A stretch of DNA of 64,000 nucleotides from VAZQ01 sp963827585 (lineage in GTDB: Bacteria > Pseudomonadota > Alphaproteobacteria > Rhizobiales > Xanthobacteraceae), in contig CAWHCK010000019.1 of NCBI GenBank assembly GCA_963827585.1, forward strand, positions 1 through 64,000, given 5' to 3'. The number at the start of each line of letters is the position of its first letter. The stretch's first letter is position 1. The notes below the pieces were generated by a model that worked only from the letters and a program-made list of their open reading frames with translations, ran no database searches and was not told the origin of the DNA. Position numbers and translations under genes: made by a program. Below, piece after piece: positions 56,401-64,000 of this stretch.

Positions 56401-57501
56401 TCAGTCCCGATAGGCTGCGCCCGGCCAGACCTTCGGCGCGGCGCGCTGGTACTGGTTGGGACGAGGGACCTCGGCGCCCAGCGCTTGAGCCGCGTGCCAA
56501 CCCCAATGGGGATCGTCGAGCATGGCGCGGGCGAGCGCCACCATATCGGCCTTGCCTTCGGCAATGATCGCCTCGGCCTGCTTGGCGGTGGCGATCAGCC
56601 CGACCGTGCGTGTGGCGATACCGGCTTCGCGCTTCACCTTTTCGGCGAATTGGACATTGGTGTTGGCGACCAAGGTGGGCCGGGTATCGGCGCTGATGCC
56701 GCCCGAGGAGATGCAGACGAAATCGAGGCCGACCGCCTTCAACGCGCTGGCGAAGGTGACGGCATCGTCGGGAGTGAGCCCGCCCTCCACCCAATCGCTG
56801 CCGGTGATGCGTGCGCCGAGCGGCATGCCACGCGGCGTCACCGCGCGTACGGCTTGGGCGATTTCCAGCGGAAAGCGCATGCGCGCCGTAAGCGAACCGC
56901 CATAACCGTCGGTGCGCTTGTTGGAGATCGGCGAGACGAAGCTGTGCAGGAGATAGCCGTGCGCCCCATGCAGCTCGATGGCGTCGACGCCGGCGCGGAT
57001 TGCGCGCTTGGCCGCATCAACGAAGCCCTCGCGCACGCGCTCCATATCGGCTGTCGCCATCTCCCGGGGAGTTGGCCAGTTGGGGCCGAACGGAATGGCC
57101 GACGGAGCAATCGTCTCCCACGGATCCTCCTCTGGGCCAAGCGCTTGGCTGCCTTCCCATGGTCGCCGCGCGGAAGCCTTGCGCCCGGCATGGGCGAGCT
57201 GGATGCCGAGCTTCGCCGTACCGTAACGGCGACAATGGGCGACGACGCGCGCCAGCGCCGCCTCGCAATCGTCCGAGTAGAGCCCGAAGCAACCGTGAGT
57301 GATACGGCCGCGGCGCTCGATGCCGGTCGCTTCCACCACGACCATTGCTGCCCCGGAATTGGAGAGCATGCCCAGATGACTGGTGTGCCAGTCCGAGGCC
57401 ACCCCGTCGTCGGCGCTGTATTGGCACATGGGCGAGACGACGATCCGGTTCGCGAGCTCGAGGTCAGCGAGTCGAATAGGAGAAAACAGGGCACTGGTCA
57501 T
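56401..57501 (-). CDS. namA: Old yellow enzyme family reductase, YqjM/NamA type
   Basis: A 366-aa FMN-dependent NAD(P)H oxidoreductase reducing activated C=C bonds. Family motifs: FSPIRLADLELANRIVVSPM at the start, the FMN-modulating Cys in SPMCQYSADDG, QLAHAGRKAS, the substrate-binding HGAHGYLLHSF, and VGLIATAKQAEAIIAEGKAD near the phosphate site. The conserved Arg of the YqjM arginine finger is likely in the C-terminal PRPNQYQR. ATG 57501 gives the normal length; the frame upstream to 57699 is not family-like. Convergent with the preceding gene. Confidence 0.9.
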   Translation of the reverse strand: MTSALFSPIRLADLELANRIVVSPMCQYSADDGVASDWHTSHLGMLSNSGAAMVVVEATGIERRGRITHGCFGLYSDDCEAALARVVAHCRRYGTAKLGIQLAHAGRKASARRPWEGSQALGPEEDPWETIAPSAIPFGPNWPTPREMATADMERVREGFVDAAKRAIRAGVDAIELHGAHGYLLHSFVSPISNKRTDGYGGSLTARMRFPLEIAQAVRAVTPRGMPLGARITGSDWVEGGLTPDDAVTFASALKAVGLDFVCISSGGISADTRPTLVANTNVQFAEKVKREAGIATRTVGLIATAKQAEAIIAEGKADMVALARAMLDDPHWGWHAAQALGAEVPRPNQYQRAAPKVWPGAAYRD

Positions 57502-57637
57502 GTCACACGCGTCGATTGGGGAGGAAGGATCGGAGCGAAACGGGACAATAGGGAAAAGCGCGGCAGCGCGGCAAGCCGCCCGGCATGGCGGCTCGCCCGC
57601 GCGACCGCAGGCCGAACGCGGCAACCATGACTGGAGT

Positions 57638-57904
57638 TCAAGCTGCGGTACGGCGGGGCGAAGCGATAACGCGCTGGGCTTGCTCTGCCGCGACGTCATC
57701 CTCCGGACGCGGCGCGATCTCGGCCCATCTCTCGCTCAGGCGGATGGCCTCGCGCAAGCGGTGGAGGAATTGTACCTCGCTGTAATAGTGCTTCCAGCGC
57801 CCGCTTTCATAGAGCTCGAGAAAGTGTGCCTGCCTGCGTTCGGCAAGGGCGCGCCATTTCTGGGCAACCTCGTCAAGTGTGTGCGCGGGTAGCCGTGCCG
57901 ACAT
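57638..57904 (-). CDS. Small rhizobial protein, TIGR03809-like
   Basis: An 88-aa, largely helical cytoplasmic protein: HTLDEVAQKWRALAERRQAH and YYSEVQFLHRLREAIRLSER. The pattern fits a small family found only in Bradyrhizobium relatives (I believe TIGR03809), of unknown function. ATG 57904 starts at the conserved part; an upstream extension to 58003 is unlikely. It is on the same strand as the old yellow enzyme gene. Confidence 0.65.
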   Translation of the reverse strand: MSARLPAHTLDEVAQKWRALAERRQAHFLELYESGRWKHYYSEVQFLHRLREAIRLSERWAEIAPRPEDDVAAEQAQRVIASPRRTAA

Positions 57905-58359
57905 CGAGAAGCCGTGGCGAATCGCCTGGGGCCGGGATGAGGATGGTGTCGTCGGGAGCACGCGCAGGCAATGACGGGCTGCCGGAAGGCATCGGTTGTG
58001 CACACCGAATCACACCCGCGTCATAGCAGCCTTGCGCGCGGCAAGAGCGAAGCTCGGAGCGGCAGCGTTCGCTGCGGGGCGGTGAAAACGGCACCGCGCC
58101 GTGATGCGAGGCCCCCAAAAACTGACCCGCCCGGACGGGGAAATCCGGGCGGGTCGCGTTGATCGGCGCAGGGGATCGGGGGGGCGTGAGCGCCGATCGG
58201 GGCTGTAACTCGTGGCCTTGTCGGCCTGTTTGACTATTAGTCTCTACTGGGCCCGAAAAGGTTCAAGCCGATTTATCGTCGCGGGCAGAAATTTTGGGAC
58301 TGTGTCCCGGCTGTGGCTTCGGCCCCGGCTTGGACCGAAATAGACGGTTTTTCAATGCC
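57905..58359. other. Gene-free stretch with a minus-strand terminator
   Basis: About 455 bases with no credible protein gene. On the minus strand it holds the 3' region of the subtilase operon, ending in a strong terminator at 58112-58155. The 200 bases between the subtilase stop and this terminator contain further inverted repeats (GATCGGCG...CGCCGATC) and could be a long 3' UTR or a small RNA. Confidence 0.5.
58112..58155 (-). terminator. Strong Rho-independent terminator (minus strand)
   Basis: GACCCGCCCGGA pairs perfectly with TCCGGGCGGGTC across an 8-base loop. On the minus strand it is followed by AGTTTTTGGGG, giving the T-run. It terminates transcription from the subtilase direction. 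Confidence 0.75.
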
Positions 58360-60280
58360 TTAACGGTTGGCGGCCGGAACGATCCGGGCCGCCGCCCCGG
58401 TGGTAGCGGGTTCCAGCGACCGGATGGCCTGGTAGGCGTCGACCAGACCGGAGCCGAACTGGGTATCCGCCCCTTTGGGTCCCAAATCGCGGGCAGTCCC
58501 GGTCAGCGCCTTGCGCACCCCCTCATGCCCGAGGTCGGGCTTGCGCTCGAGCATGAGCGCCACGATCCCGCTCACCTCAGCCGCTGCAAAAGACGTACCC
58601 GTCGTCACCTGGTAACCCGTCTCGGGTGCCGGCAGCAGCAGGTCGACGCCCGGGGCGGCCACCGCGATATGGCCACCGCGGTTGGCGGCGTGGAACAGCC
58701 TGTCGTCGGCGTCGGTCGCCGTCACCGCGATCACGTTCGGATAGGCCGCGGGATAGAGCGGTCCCGATTTCGGGCCGGCATTGCCGGCGGCCGCAATCAG
58801 AACCACACCCTTCTTGCGCGCTTGCGCCACCCTTTGCTCGATCGAGGGATCGCGTGGACCGGCAAAGCTCATGTTGATGACATGCGCCCCGCTGGCGATG
58901 GCCCAGTCGATACTGCGGTTGATGCTGTAGGTGGTCGCCTCGGGGGTTCTTTCCTTGGCGCTGAATGCCCGCGCAGCGAGAATGCGCGCCTCCGGTGCAG
59001 TTCCCGTCAGCCGGGCGCGGGCGACAATGGCTCCCGCCACCCCCGTCCCGTGCGCATGCGCCTTTTCGTCGGAATCGAGCGCGTCGAAGCTACCCGCGAC
59101 CATGCCCTCGAGCTCGGGATGAGTCGAGATCCACGCCGGAATCGATGACTGCGACCAGCACCTTTTGGCCCTTGGCGAGCTCATGGGCCTGCCGCAGGCG
59201 GAGCTTGGCCAGCGCATACTGCCCGGGATCGCTCTGGGTCACTGGCGGCAGTGCTGAAAGCTCGTCACCTGGCGCCGGCTCCTCCTCTTGGAGTTGATAG
59301 AGGTAGTTTGGTTGCACCGCCAAAGCGATGCGTTCAGCCTCCAGCGACCGGATGACCGTGGGCACCGAACGTTGGTCGGGGATCTTCCAACGGAACATGG
59401 TGACGCCGTTCGACGTGAAGGATGCGACCCGGTTGAGCCGCAGCCGCCGGATGAGCCCATCGATGGTCTCCTCGGGCACGCTCGCAGCGAGCTGGATCAG
59501 GACTTCATCCGGCACATAGCGCCGCTCGTTTCCGGGCGGCACTCCGCTGCTCGCGCGACGCGCGATCGGCGGGCTGCTGGACGAGCCGCCGCCACCACTT
59601 TGGTTGACCGTACTGGTCGTCGAGCCGCCGCCGGGAGTGACGGCGCCGAGCACGGGAGTGACGGCCGTGATTGCGGTCGGAACCCCGACGATGATGGGAA
59701 TCTTGGGGTAACGCGGCTTGCGCGGGTGGCGATTGCCGTCATCGCCGCCCGATACCCGGCCACCGTCGCCCCCCGTGGTGCCGCCGCCCTTTGGGGGCTT
59801 GCCGCCGGGATTGCCGGTCGTGCCCGCACCCGGAGTGCCGGTGATGCCGCCGCCGCTAATGCCGCCGCCGGTGATCCCGCCGACCTTTGGGGGCTTGCCG
59901 CCGGTTATGCCGACCTTCGGCGGTTTGACAGTGGGATTGATGGTGCCGATGGTGCCTGGGAAGCCTGTGATTCCGCGCGGTCCGGTCGTGCCGATGATGC
60001 CGCGGGTGCCGGTCGCGCCTGTGATGCCGGGCGCGGTCGTGATGCCGCGTGCGCCGGTGATGCCGGTCGCGCCGGGCGTGCCCGTGATGCCGCGGGCGCC
60101 GCCACCACCGCCCATCATCTTGCCGCCGAACCCGCCGAATGAGCCCAGCTGCGCGGCGTCTGCCGTACCAGCAAGTGCGACACCCGCGACGGCTGCGGTC
60201 AGGGCAAGCGGCAGGCGCAGGCGCGAGTAGGTCCGTTTGGCCGATGAGGTGGTATCGGGATTGTTGTTATCCGAGCGCAT
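58360..60280 (-). CDS. Exported subtilisin-like protease (S8) with collagen-like region (frame break)
   Basis: A protease of about 640 aa after repair. Signal or anchor segment at about 21-42. Residues 61-114 are collagen-like G-X-Y triplets (GARGITGTPGATGITGAR), followed by Gly/Pro/Lys-rich sequence to about 185. Residues 245-330 look like an inhibitor-type pro-domain (RRYVPDEVLIQLAASV). The S8 domain has catalytic Asp in VAVIDSGV, His in HGTGVAGAI, Asn in AAGNAGP and Ser in GTSFAAAEVSG. The frame changes just after the Asp motif (59128-59133; one extra or two missing bases), so an error is likely. AAGGAGG precedes the start. Third gene of the sigma/anti-sigma operon. Confidence 0.85.
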
Positions 60281-60330
60281 GGCGTAGCCTCCTTAGATTG
60301 AAGCTGCCCGCGCGGTTCCTCCACCCAGAA

Positions 60331-60352
60331 GCGGCCCATCTGCATGGGCCGC
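60331..60352 (-). promoter_or_regulatory. 9-bp hairpin between anti-sigma and subtilase genes
   Basis: GCGGCCCAT pairs perfectly with ATGGGCCGC across a 4-base loop in the 98-base intercistronic gap. No T-run follows on the minus strand. It may set the relative amounts of the two products by attenuation or mRNA processing. Confidence 0.45.
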
Positions 60353-60378
60353 GCCGCACCCCTGTCCCCGCCTGGCCT

Positions 60379-61059
60379 TTACTCCTTCGCGGCGATGAAA
60401 CCGACGACCTTCGATTCGGCTTGCATTTGCCGAACGATCTTGCCGACCTCGTCCTGCGGCAGCTTGGTTTCAGAGAGCCGGATACGGTAGAGCTGGCCTC
60501 CCATATTCAGCGGTCCTTCCACCAGGGTTGCCTTGTAGGCACCGAGAAAGTTGGTGATGTCGGTCGCGGTCGCCTGCGGAGCGAAGCGCACGACGGCAAA
60601 CGAGCCGTCGCTGGCTGCGCTGGCGAGCTCCGGGCCGCTCGAAGCGCCCTGGTCCTTGACCATCACCGTAGCGATCACGGCCGCCTGCACCAGGATCGCA
60701 ACCGCCGCGGCGGTCGCTGACCACGCAAGCGCGCGCGGGGTGAAGCTCGACAGGAACTCCGAGATGCGGCCGCCGAAGTCGAACGATCGCTGGCGGCGCG
60801 GGGCGCGCGCCTCCTCGGCGTCGATCGCGGCGAACAGTTTCTCCATCGCGCGCGCCGAGGGCGCACCGAGCGTTTCGTTGAGGTGGATCGTCTCCGCGAG
60901 CTCCTCGCGCACGAGGTCATAGCGCCGCGCGAGCTCGCGGTCGCCTGCGATCGCCTGCTCCACGCGATCGGCGTCGCGGCGGCTCAACGTGCCCGCTGCG
61001 TGCCACGGCAGCAGAGATTCGATCTCATGCCGCTCTGGCTCTTTATTGATCATGTTCAT
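60379..61059 (-). CDS. Membrane anti-sigma factor
   Basis: A 226-aa single-pass protein. The cytoplasmic N-terminus (ESLLPWHAAGTLSRRDADRV) resembles the anti-sigma domain of RskA/ChrR-like proteins but lacks the zinc-binding His-Cys-Cys set. A membrane segment lies at about 115-135 (SATAAAVAILVQAAVIATVMV). The periplasmic domain (about 150-226) should sense the signal. The ATG at 61059 overlaps the sigma factor stop (ATGA) and has an AGAGG site, so the pair is translationally coupled. Confidence 0.85.
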   Translation of the reverse strand: MNMINKEPERHEIESLLPWHAAGTLSRRDADRVEQAIAGDRELARRYDLVREELAETIHLNETLGAPSARAMEKLFAAIDAEEARAPRRQRSFDFGGRISEFLSSFTPRALAWSATAAAVAILVQAAVIATVMVKDQGASSGPELASAASDGSFAVVRFAPQATATDITNFLGAYKATLVEGPLNMGGQLYRIRLSETKLPQDEVGKIVRQMQAESKVVGFIAAKE

Positions 61060-61617
61060 GGCCAACCTCTTTCAATTCCTGCCGCCTTGAGCAGCTCTGC
61101 TAGTCGCTTGCGCGCGTAGAACATGCGCGTCTTGACGGTGTTCTCGGGAATACCGACGATCGCAGCGACCTCTTCAACTGACTTCTCGTGGTAGTACACG
61201 AGGTCGATGATCTCCCGGTGTTCCGCCGAAAGTCCCATGAGGCACTTCCGGATGATTACACCCTTGTCCTTCTTCTCCAGGGCGGTCCCTGGATCGTCCG
61301 CCGTATCCTCGATCGCGCCGGCGGCCTCGTCATCCAACTCCTCGTCCGGGCGACGCCTGAGCGCCGAGAGGGCCTTGAAGCGCGCGATCGCGAGCATCCA
61401 AGTTGACACTGCCGAGCGACCCTCAAACCGACCAGCCTGTCGCCACACGTCGAGAAACACCTCGCTGATCAGAATCCTCTGCCGTTGCCTCGTCGCGGAC
61501 GAGCCGCACCACGAAACGAAACACGCGCACATGATGCCGCGCGTACAGCACCTGCATAGCCAACCGGTCGCCGTTCGCGATTCGTCCGATCAGCACCTCG
61601 TCTGAGTTCGCTTGCAT
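61056..61617 (-). CDS. ECF sigma factor (frame break as sequenced)
   Basis: RNA polymerase sigma-70 of the extracytoplasmic-function class, about 186 aa. Region 2 begins in MQVLYARHHVRVFRFVVRLV and continues SEVFLDVWRQAGRFEGRSAV; region 4 includes LSAEHREIIDLVYYHEKSVE and GIPENTVKTRMFYARKRL. An extra A at 61473-61474 (plus strand) breaks the frame between ATAED and LISEVFLDV; removing it restores the protein. The likely start is ATG 61617. It should be held inactive by the co-translated anti-sigma factor and control the operon that includes the subtilase. Confidence 0.88.
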
Positions 61618-61918
61618 CACCTTCGGACGGCCGGACTCGTGAGGTTAGTCGCAGGGGGCTACCGTTGGGTTCACGGTTCCGCCACAGACATGCCATAGCC
61701 GGCCTCCCCCAGTGTGCCGCAGCGCGCCCAGCAACGACATCTTGAGGCCTAATATTGTGGCCGATCCGCGACCCGATGGAACTCGCGGTTCCATAGATTT
61801 TTAAATAAATCCAATGGGTTAGTAAGGCTGACCCAAGGCCGTAGGTGGGCGTGACAGCGGGCCGGGCGCGGGAAAGCGCTATCCGCAGGGCAGGCGGCCC
61901 CGTTAGGAGCGGATTAAC
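61618..61918. other. Intergenic region with operator-like inverted repeat
   Basis: About 300 bases between the sigma factor start and the end of nadX, so it should contain the sigma operon promoter on the minus strand. At 61776-61794 lies ATGGAAC-N5-GTTCCAT, a perfect 7-bp inverted repeat whose GGAAC resembles an ECF -35 element. A nearby run (TTTTTAAATAAA) is unusually AT-rich. Confidence 0.5.
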
Positions 61919-62726
61919 TCAAGTCCCAACTCGCAGGGGCGCGCTGAGCTTGCGCAGGGCGGCCAGGACCGAGAGCGCCGTTATTCGCCCGGTCTTGGGA
62001 TTTTCCGAGGGAATGTTCTCGATCGAGAGCGTGAATCGAGCGCGAGTCGCTGTCGACCTCGATGGTGTGGCAGTTGCGGTCGATCGCGGGGTCGGCCCAG
62101 ATCTCCATCATGGTGCGGTCAGGCCCGATGCCGGCAAGCGACAGCGCCGCCGCCACGTTGACATTGGCGGGAAAGCCGGCGGCGCCGTCGCGCGCGGTGC
62201 CGGCAAATACCCGCTTCGGCCCGTTGAGGCCCTCGACCGATATTCCGTTGGCTTCGAGGTACGGCGCGCCGGCAAGGCCGCGGGGCGGTTTGCGCGTGAT
62301 CATGTGCACGGAATGAATTCGACCCTCCGCCGCAGCGGTCACCGCATCAAGCCCGAGGAGCGCGCCGGTCGGCACGATGATCTGTCCTCCCCGCGCCTTC
62401 GCGAGCTCGACCAGTTGAGGTCGCGCAAGCAGCGCGCCGGCCGAGAGCACCATCACCCGTTTTCCGGCCTCCAGCATCGGCGCGCAAATTCCTTCGAGCG
62501 CGGAGGCCGGGGCGCATTCGATCGCGAGGTCCGCATGGGCCGCAAACGCCTCTGGCTCGACCAGGGGACAAGTGATCCGCTCCGCATCGAGCCACGCTTG
62601 CGCCTTGGCGTGATCGCCCACGGCCGCACAGGCAAGCGCGAGGCCCGGCATGCCATCGGCGAGCTTGCGCGCGAGCACGCGACCAATCGCGCCGAGCCCG
62701 CCCACTGCGACGCGGGTCATCGGCAT
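61919..62726 (-). CDS. nadX: L-aspartate dehydrogenase NadX (C-terminal frame break)
   Basis: Oxidises aspartate to iminoaspartate with NAD(P), feeding NAD synthesis, about 268 aa. The Rossmann motif is VAVGGLGAIGRVLARKL, then SAGALLARPQLV, VPTGALLGLDAV and FPANVNVAAALSLAG, and the catalytic His is probably in the NCHTIEVDSDS region. Near 62033-62046 the frame changes; dropping one base gives FTLSIENIPSENPKTGRIT and the family end LSAPLRVGT at a TGA (61919-61921). As read, it ends at 61914 with an unrelated tail. It is divergent from a Bug binding-protein gene. Confidence 0.85.
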
Positions 62727-62885
62727 GAGCTCACGTTTGGCATGACCAGACCTCCGAAGCAGTCGAGCTTTTCGTCTTACGCGGCTTGGTGTTCGGTCAC
62801 AAGCACGTGTCGATCCGCGTCAAACCGCGGCTTGACCGCGATCCGGCGGCAGGGCAAGTGTTCCGCAAAGTCAGGGAGACACGAA

Positions 62886-63863
62886 ATGCTCAAGAGAATA
62901 ACAGGTGCGGCCATTGGCGCGTTGCTCGCAGTCACGGGCGCGGCGCTGGCACAGACCTACCCGGCCAAGCCGATCACCATGATCATTCCGTTCGCGGCCG
63001 GCGGTCCGACCGATGTGCTGGGTCGCGTCATGGCGCAGCGCATGAGCGAGATCCTCGGCCAGCAGGTGGTGGTCGAGAACGTCGGCGGCGCCGGCGGCAT
63101 GACGGGCTCCAAGCGCGTCGCCGACGCGGCGCCCGACGGCTACACTTTCGTTCTGGGCACGGTCGGCACGCACGCCCAGAGCCAGACCATGTACAAGAAG
63201 CCGCTCTATAATTCGGCAGCCGATTTTACCCCGGTTGCGCTCATTGCCGAGGTTCCGATCGCGCTCACCACGCGCAAGGACCTGCCCGTGAACGACCTCA
63301 AGGAATTCATCGCATACGCGAAGGCCAACCAGTCGAAGATGCAATTCGGCTCGGCCGGCGCCGGCTCCGCAACCCATCTCGGCTGCGTGCTGCTCAACTA
63401 CCTCATCGGCGTGGACATCACGCATGTGCCGTATCGCGGGACCGGCCCTGCGATGCAGGATCTGCAAGGCGGCCGCATCGACTACCTGTGCGAGATCGTC
63501 AGCACCGCCAAGCCGCAAATCGACGGCGGCACCGTGAAGGCGATCGCGATCATGACCAAGGAGCGATCGAAAGCGCTGCCGAACTTGGCGACTGGTCTCG
63601 AGCAGGGAACGCCGAACCTCGAAGCCTACACCTGGAACGCCATCTTCCTGCCGAAAGGCGCGCCTGCCGACGTCGTCAAGAAGCTGAACGACGCAGCCGT
63701 GCAGGCGATGAAGACGCCGGCCGTGAGAGAGCGGCTCGAAGCGCTCGGCGCCGTGATCGTGCCCGAGGACCGCGCCACGCCGGAATATCTCGGCCAGTTC
63801 CTCAAGAGCGAAATCGAGAAGTGGGCGGTGCCGATCAAGGCCAGCGGCGTGACCGTGGAGTGA
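62886..63863 (+). CDS. Bug-family periplasmic solute-binding protein (TTT type)
   Basis: A 325-aa receptor. The signal peptide ends near residue 22 (GAALAQ), then TYPAKPITMIIPFAAGGPTD, VVENVGGAGGMTG, FGSAGAGSATHLG and THVPYRGTGPA follow the Bug pattern. AGGGAG precedes ATG 62886; a long open frame upstream to 61845 is antisense to nadX and is not coding. The gene diverges from nadX with 160 bases between. Bug proteins are often paired with a catabolic enzyme for their ligand, so an aspartate-like or dicarboxylate ligand is possible but unproven. Confidence 0.92.
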   Translation: MLKRITGAAIGALLAVTGAALAQTYPAKPITMIIPFAAGGPTDVLGRVMAQRMSEILGQQVVVENVGGAGGMTGSKRVADAAPDGYTFVLGTVGTHAQSQTMYKKPLYNSAADFTPVALIAEVPIALTTRKDLPVNDLKEFIAYAKANQSKMQFGSAGAGSATHLGCVLLNYLIGVDITHVPYRGTGPAMQDLQGGRIDYLCEIVSTAKPQIDGGTVKAIAIMTKERSKALPNLATGLEQGTPNLEAYTWNAIFLPKGAPADVVKKLNDAAVQAMKTPAVRERLEALGAVIVPEDRATPEYLGQFLKSEIEKWAVPIKASGVTVE

Positions 63864-64000
63864 TCCTGAGATTCCGCGCAGCGCAGCCGATCGGTCTGCA
63901 TCTTGCGGCGATACCCGAGGAGAAACAATCCGGTCGCGCGCGTGGACCCTGCGCCCTCATCCAGGACGCGAACCGCAGTCCCCACGCGCTTGATCCCGAG
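63864..64000. other. Window end, no gene seen
   Basis: The last 137 bases after the Bug gene contain no credible gene or repeat. A neighbouring gene may begin or end beyond the window. Confidence 0.4.

Noticed and set aside
61845..62885. Long upstream extension of the Bug protein frame
   Set aside because: It is antisense to nadX, Arg/His-rich, and lies before a clear signal peptide with its own ribosome site.

Overview
The window looks like a chromosomal segment of an alphaproteobacterium of the order Hyphomicrobiales (Rhizobiales), close to the Nitrobacteraceae/Xanthobacteraceae. The evidence is high GC content, a FeuP/FeuQ-like two-component pair, a MucR/Ros regulator, rhizobial small families (DUF1491, DUF2171, DUF2336, DUF4332), two Bug-type binding proteins, a perfect CtrA box, an EcfG-type promoter and seven copies of a palindromic repeat (GAGCATGATC...GATCATGCTC) common in that group. 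I see no rRNA, tRNA, prophage, insertion sequence or CRISPR array.

Layout. 0-2 kb: response regulator and sensor kinase (minus strand). 2.4-7.2 kb: complete branched-chain amino acid/amide ABC transporter livG-livF-livK-livH-livM with a terminator. 7.5-13.2 kb: an unrecognised secreted protein, a xanthine-dehydrogenase-type FAD subunit, a fused 2Fe-2S/molybdopterin subunit and a membrane-anchored ABM-domain protein. 13.3-15.3 kb: minCDE behind a CtrA box. 15.4-23.4 kb: small proteins, two tandem trypsin-like proteases, a cupin, an NMT1/THI5-like binding protein, two tandem DHA2 MFS exporters and a YcgN-family protein. 23.6-34.1 kb: penicillin-binding protein 1A, DUF1214/DUF1254 pair, DUF2336, DUF1491, peptidoglycan-binding protein, DUF5330, sufE, mucR, msrB and an alanine/proline-rich membrane protein. 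34.2-42.1 kb: sodB, a glycosyltransferase-like membrane protein, a haloacid dehalogenase, an ABM protein, DUF2171, an M20 dipeptidase and a HerA-like DUF853 ATPase. 42.4-52.2 kb: DUF4332, folP-folB-folK, then mutA, an arylmalonate-decarboxylase-like protein, a Bug binding protein, mutB and meaB. 52.3-57.9 kb: C15 peptidase, DUF3750, then arsS with two arsenosugar-type glycosyltransferases, an old-yellow-enzyme reductase and a small rhizobial protein. 58.1-61.6 kb: ECF sigma factor, anti-sigma factor and a collagen-like subtilase (minus strand). 61.9-63.9 kb: aspartate dehydrogenase diverging from a second Bug protein.

Functional groups. The liv genes form one uptake system. MutA, MutB and MeaB form the adenosylcobalamin-dependent methylmalonyl-CoA mutase system, with a decarboxylase-like enzyme and a solute-binding protein lying between the two mutase subunits. 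ArsS and the two glycosyltransferases match the non-methylating part of arsenosugar biosynthesis. The sigma/anti-sigma/subtilase set looks like one stress-responsive envelope operon.

Caution on sequence quality. At least nine conserved genes are interrupted by about fifteen frame changes plus one in-frame stop. Most are explained by one extra base, usually in a short homopolymer. Because folP, normally essential, is hit twice, I treat most of them as probable sequencing or assembly insertions and give the repaired gene span. The xanthine-dehydrogenase locus has the most, including one apparent deletion, and could be a real decaying locus.
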